DNA from: Beroe forskalii
Taxonomy: Eukaryota > Ctenophora > Nuda > Beroida > Beroidae
Assembly (NCBI GenBank): GCA_011033025.1
Contig: WFMF01000247.1
Span: 186,001 to 250,000 of the forward strand
Direction: 5' to 3'
DNA length: 64,000 bases
The notes beneath the pieces were generated by a model, which ran no database searches, had not been told where the DNA came from, and worked only from the letters and a program-made list of their open reading frames with translations. Shown here piece after piece: positions 61,101-64,000 of the stretch. Each line of letters begins with the position of its first letter. Position 1 is the first letter of the stretch. The position numbers and the translations under genes were made by a program.

Positions 61101-61600
61101 CATAGTTTCCTGACTTTAAGGCCATTGTACGTAAGCATTATGCAATGATGATTTGATATTGAGTTAGAGATCGTAGGTCCAGTCCCCGGCCAAATTATTC
61201 ACAATTAAATTGTATAAATTGATATATAATGTACCAGCAGGAGCCGATTAAACTCCGTGACATCAACGAGTGTATAACATGTGGTATCTGCAAGGGTTAT
61301 CTGATAGACGTGGCGACAGTTACTGAGTGCCTTCACTCTTGTGAGTAGGAAATTGTGTTTATTGTTTATAATCATGTTTTGAATACCTATTTAAGTACAG
61401 TAAGAGAGTAAGGTAATACTTACCTTATAGTACATGTAGGTCATATACTCTATATGGAACGAAATTTGGGATTTTTAGGGAAAATCCCCATATTTTCGTT
61501 TCCCACCAATTCTCAATAAAACGTCATCGTCATACTTTAACATTGGTACTAATATTCCAAAAAATATCCCTAATTTTCGAGCTCATAAAATTTCGATCCC
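58181..61600. repeat. Segmental duplication, unit 2 (compact)
   Basis: Same order as unit 1 with none of its four insertions. Serves as an empty-site reference for unit 1. A fragment of the unit's left edge recurs at 62445-62510. Confidence 0.93.
58269..60124 (+). pseudogene. N-RAG copy 2, with small indels
   Basis: Exons 58269-58425, 58779-58831 and 59965-60124 correspond to those of copy 1, with the same splice sites. Exon 1 has lost single bases at two places (TTGCAAGGC, AATAGGGC) and two more at ATAGATAAAGC, removing the CRICG reading frame. Exon 3 has one added A (GACCAAAAAG) and lacks TA in GGATATAC, shifting the basic tail. Exon 2 is intact. These changes would disable it unless they are assembly errors. 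Confidence 0.8.
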
Positions 61601-63981
61601 CAGGTAGTAAGGGAATCATGTGGAATGCCTGCGAAAAAATTCCTTACTAAGGTTTTAGTGGCTCAATGGACTCTAATTAGGTGTCTAGAGCCACCAAAAA
61701 ATTTATTCAAATTTTCGATGCCCGGAACCCTCTGGTTGGCCACGCCCTTTTTTGACCGTGGGAATTTTGAAGAAAAATTATTTAAAATTTATTCAAAAGC
61801 AACTAGGGCATGATTATGCTCTAACCCAATGTTTTTCGGCACGAGAAATAGTTTAAAACCAAAATCTGGGTCCTAGAACCAATATTTCGGTCATTATGGG
61901 CCACGCCCACTTTTTCCGCCGAAAATCGTCAGTTTTCATATGATATAAACTAGGACATGATTATACTCGAATCCTAGGTTTTTGGCACGAGAAATCAATT
62001 AAAGCAATTTTCTAAACGCTAAAACTACTATTTACCAGGGCATTTCGGACCACGCCCACTTTTGGGCATCAATATTATGGCCGAAAATCTGAAGTTATTA
62101 TACGTCTTCTATTCAATTAGGGTATGATTATACTCGAATCCTAGGTATTTTGGCACAAGAAATCGATTAAAGCAATTGTCAAAACGCTTACACCAATATT
62201 TTGGGCATTTTGGACCACGCCCGTCGCCCACTTCTTCGCATCAAAATCTGAAGTTATTATATCTGAAGTTATTATATATGTCCAACTAGGGCATGATCAT
62301 ACTCGAATCCTAGGTTTTTTGGAACGAGGAATCGATTGAAGCAATTGCCAAAATGTTTTCACCAATATTTCATGTATTTTGGACCACGCCCACTTTTTCA
62401 CATCAATATTATGGCTGAAAATATTGATGGCTGAAAAAGTTATTTCTTTCCTGGTTATTTCATCTCGCAAGGTAGGTATCATAATTCTATTTCTATGCAG
62501 GAATTTCAAAGATTGTAAAAATTTGTTGAACATATTTACAGTAATTATGATCCTCCTAGATCTTGATATAATATAGGATAATCAAACACCCTTAGGATAC
62601 GTTTATATGAATTATCACACGAGCGAAGCGAGTGTGATAATTCGAATTATTGCTCGAGCCGAAGGCGAGTGCAAATATTCAATTATCACTCGAGCCGAAG
62701 GCGAGTGTGATAATTGATATAAACGTATCCTTAGGGTGTTTGATTAATCTATTATATAACGTGAGAAACGGGCGGATATTTACACTGGTTTTCCAATAAG
62801 AAAGCGAATTTAGAAGCCTTTAAATATGAAAATTCTTTGAAATAGAGGGCCTGAAATTGAATCTTGAAAATATCAAGCTTCGAAGGGCCGGGAATTTTTA
62901 GATGGTGAAGAGCGCCTATGTATATTCAAATTTGCCTAAGAAATTATGAAGAAAAACACAAGTCCGGAAGATTCATTAACTTTGATCATATCTTTTGATT
63001 CAACAAGGTACTATAAAGAGATTGTCGATCGAAATGTATAACAACAAAATAGAAAAAACATTTCCGTGTAAGTGTGTAATGCCGTAACGGACGCACATTT
63101 ATCTATAGGCAAATTGCGGGCGGTGGCATTTGTTTAAAATGTAAAGATGTAAGAAGGGAAACACGATTCAAACAAGCGAAATTTCATCAACGTGTACGAC
63201 AAGTATACAAAACACCAAAACAAGAAACCTTAACGCAAAATAAAAGCTAGAGAATAAATTTGTATATGCTCGTGTATCGTTATATGTACAAGTGGTGAGG
63301 GTAAGTGATCCTTGTGGCACGTGGGTGCGCGGCTCATATAACGACTACCGAGTATACATAAACTCATTAAATCAAATCAAGATACCATGATAATGTATAC
63401 ACTGATGTATTGTAATGGAGTGAGAGCAAGTGGTCTTCAGGTTTTACTGGCACGTGCGTGCGCGGCTCATATAACGACTAAAGTGGCACATGAAACGAAA
63501 ACAAGATAACGTAATATGTATACACCGGTGTATCGCAAGGGAGTGAGAGCATTAACTATCAAAAAAGTCAGATTTAAATGATTTTACGTAGTAGATAAAT
63601 ACTAATCACAAAATTCTAAAGTTTTGATTTTTGGGGTGTGATAATTTTTCAAAGGTGTGATAACTGTTCTTTGAGGGGTGTGATAACTGTACAGTTATCA
63701 CACACCTGAAAAAATTATCACACCCCAAAATTTCTAAAATTTCAAAATCTTATGTAAAGTGTTTATCGACCATCAAAATCAATTTTTGAAGCCGTTGTAT
63801 AACAAAAATTATCGGAGCAAGAATTATATAACGATCGTTATATAGTGCGATTTAAATCAGGTCTGACAGTTATCATTGCTTCAGTTTGTAAGTCGTGTCT
63901 GGTGCAGCATTTACAGACGAGACAGACATGTCCACAATGCGATATCTTGATACACGAGACAGCACCCATGCAACATGTCGG
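61229..63981 (+). CDS. PCGF: Polycomb group RING finger protein (PCGF), 5' part
   Basis: Exon 61229-61340 (MYQQEPIKLRDINECITC...TECLHS) joins in phase 1 to exon 63885-63981 (FCKSCLVQHLQTRQTCPQCD, then HETAPMQHVG) with a donor GG/GTAAGT at the right edge. Together they make a complete C3HC4 RING: C-x2-C, C-x-H-x2-C-x2-C, C-x2-C. The ATG lies ten or so residues before the first zinc ligand, as in PCGF3/5. The family binds RING1 proteins in Polycomb repressive complex 1. The C-terminal RAWUL domain should follow outside the window. The first exon is duplicated at 57735, giving two potential first coding exons that encode the same residues. Confidence 0.9.
61800..62430. repeat. ~140-bp tandem repeat with GGACCACGCCCACTTTTT motif, about four units
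   Basis: Units share GATTATACTCGAATCCTAGG, GGCACGAGAAATCGATTAAA and GGACCACGCCCACTT. Short ORFs on both strands here are artefacts. Confidence 0.85.
62445..62510. repeat. Fragment of a third duplication unit
   Basis: TTTCCTGGTTATTTCATCTC, ATCATAATTCTATTTC and ATGCAGGAATTTCAA match 58118-58180, just left of unit 2. The match ends where the N-RAG exon 1 region should begin. Confidence 0.75.
62571..62758. mobile_element. Foldback MITE, ~188 bp
   Basis: Arms start ATAATCAAACACCCTTAGGA and run ~48 bp; the inverse ends near 62757. The core has CGAGCGAAGCGAGTGTGATAA and CTCGAGCCGAAGGCGAGTG repeats. Confidence 0.88.
63260..63560. repeat. Imperfect tandem duplication in the PCGF intron
   Basis: CACGTGGGTGCGCGGCTCAT / CACGTGCGTGCGCGGCTCAT with ATAACGACTA, and flanking GTATACACTGATGTAT / GTATACACCGGTGTAT, show two ~150-bp units. 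Confidence 0.7.
63628..63733. mobile_element. Foldback repeat, ~105 bp
   Basis: TTTTTGGGGTGTGATAATTT at the left is mirrored by AAATTATCACACCCCAAAA at the right; the centre has GATAACTGTACAGTTATC. Lies ~150 bp before PCGF exon 2. Confidence 0.88.
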
Positions 63982-64000
63982 GTAAGTAGAGCATTTTACA

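Noticed and set aside
17166-61340. RAG2-like Kelch gene next to the RAG1-like modules
   Set aside because: Looked for repeated GG and W Kelch blades in open frames on both strands; none recognised.

Overview
This is an AT-rich piece of an animal nuclear genome. Genes are split by GT-AG introns, intergenic DNA is long, and non-LTR retrotransposons, a Helitron, MITEs, foldback elements and minisatellites are everywhere. The recognisable genes are metazoan: an Ig/VWD/C8 extracellular protein, urocanate hydratase, a matrix-metalloproteinase-like catalytic domain, and a Polycomb-group RING finger protein. The phylum cannot be fixed from sequence alone; a non-vertebrate, probably marine, animal fits best.

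Layout. 1-1.3 kb: 3' end of an Ig-VWD-C8 gene (+). 1.7-11.4 kb: nine exons of urocanate hydratase (-), about 60% of the protein, with three odd splice-site features: an insertion that looks like a new intron (1.86-2.04 kb), a multiplied 5' splice site (3.2-3.4 kb) and a 20-copy array of 39-bp units each carrying a 3' splice site (6.9-7.7 kb). A complete matrixin catalytic domain on the + strand (8.5-9.9 kb) and a Helitron (10.1-10.6 kb) sit in the same gene's intron 2. 15.3-16.7 kb: exon(s) of a proline-rich protein built on a 25-bp minisatellite. 17.2-22.4 kb: a multi-exon gene (-) for a Transib/RAG1-superfamily transposase-like protein. 22.6-27.9 kb: satellite split by a 3.4-kb element with long inverted repeats, which contains a further element. 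28-43 kb: no confident genes, mostly repeats.

43.9-61.6 kb: a tandem segmental duplication. Each unit carries three exons for a protein like the N-terminal zinc-binding region of RAG1 (N-RAG), followed by the first coding exon of a PCGF-type RING finger. Unit 1 is expanded to about 14 kb by at least four insertions, including a 4.5-kb two-ORF LINE; unit 2 is compact (about 3.4 kb) and shows the empty sites. The second PCGF exon lies at the right edge of the window.

The most noteworthy point is that both ancestral parts of RAG1, a Transib-like catalytic core and an N-RAG zinc region, are present about 22-44 kb apart as separate genes on opposite strands, with the N-RAG exons followed by a RING exon to which they could splice in phase. 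Exon calls come from reading splice sites and protein motifs by eye; no transcripts or database searches were available.
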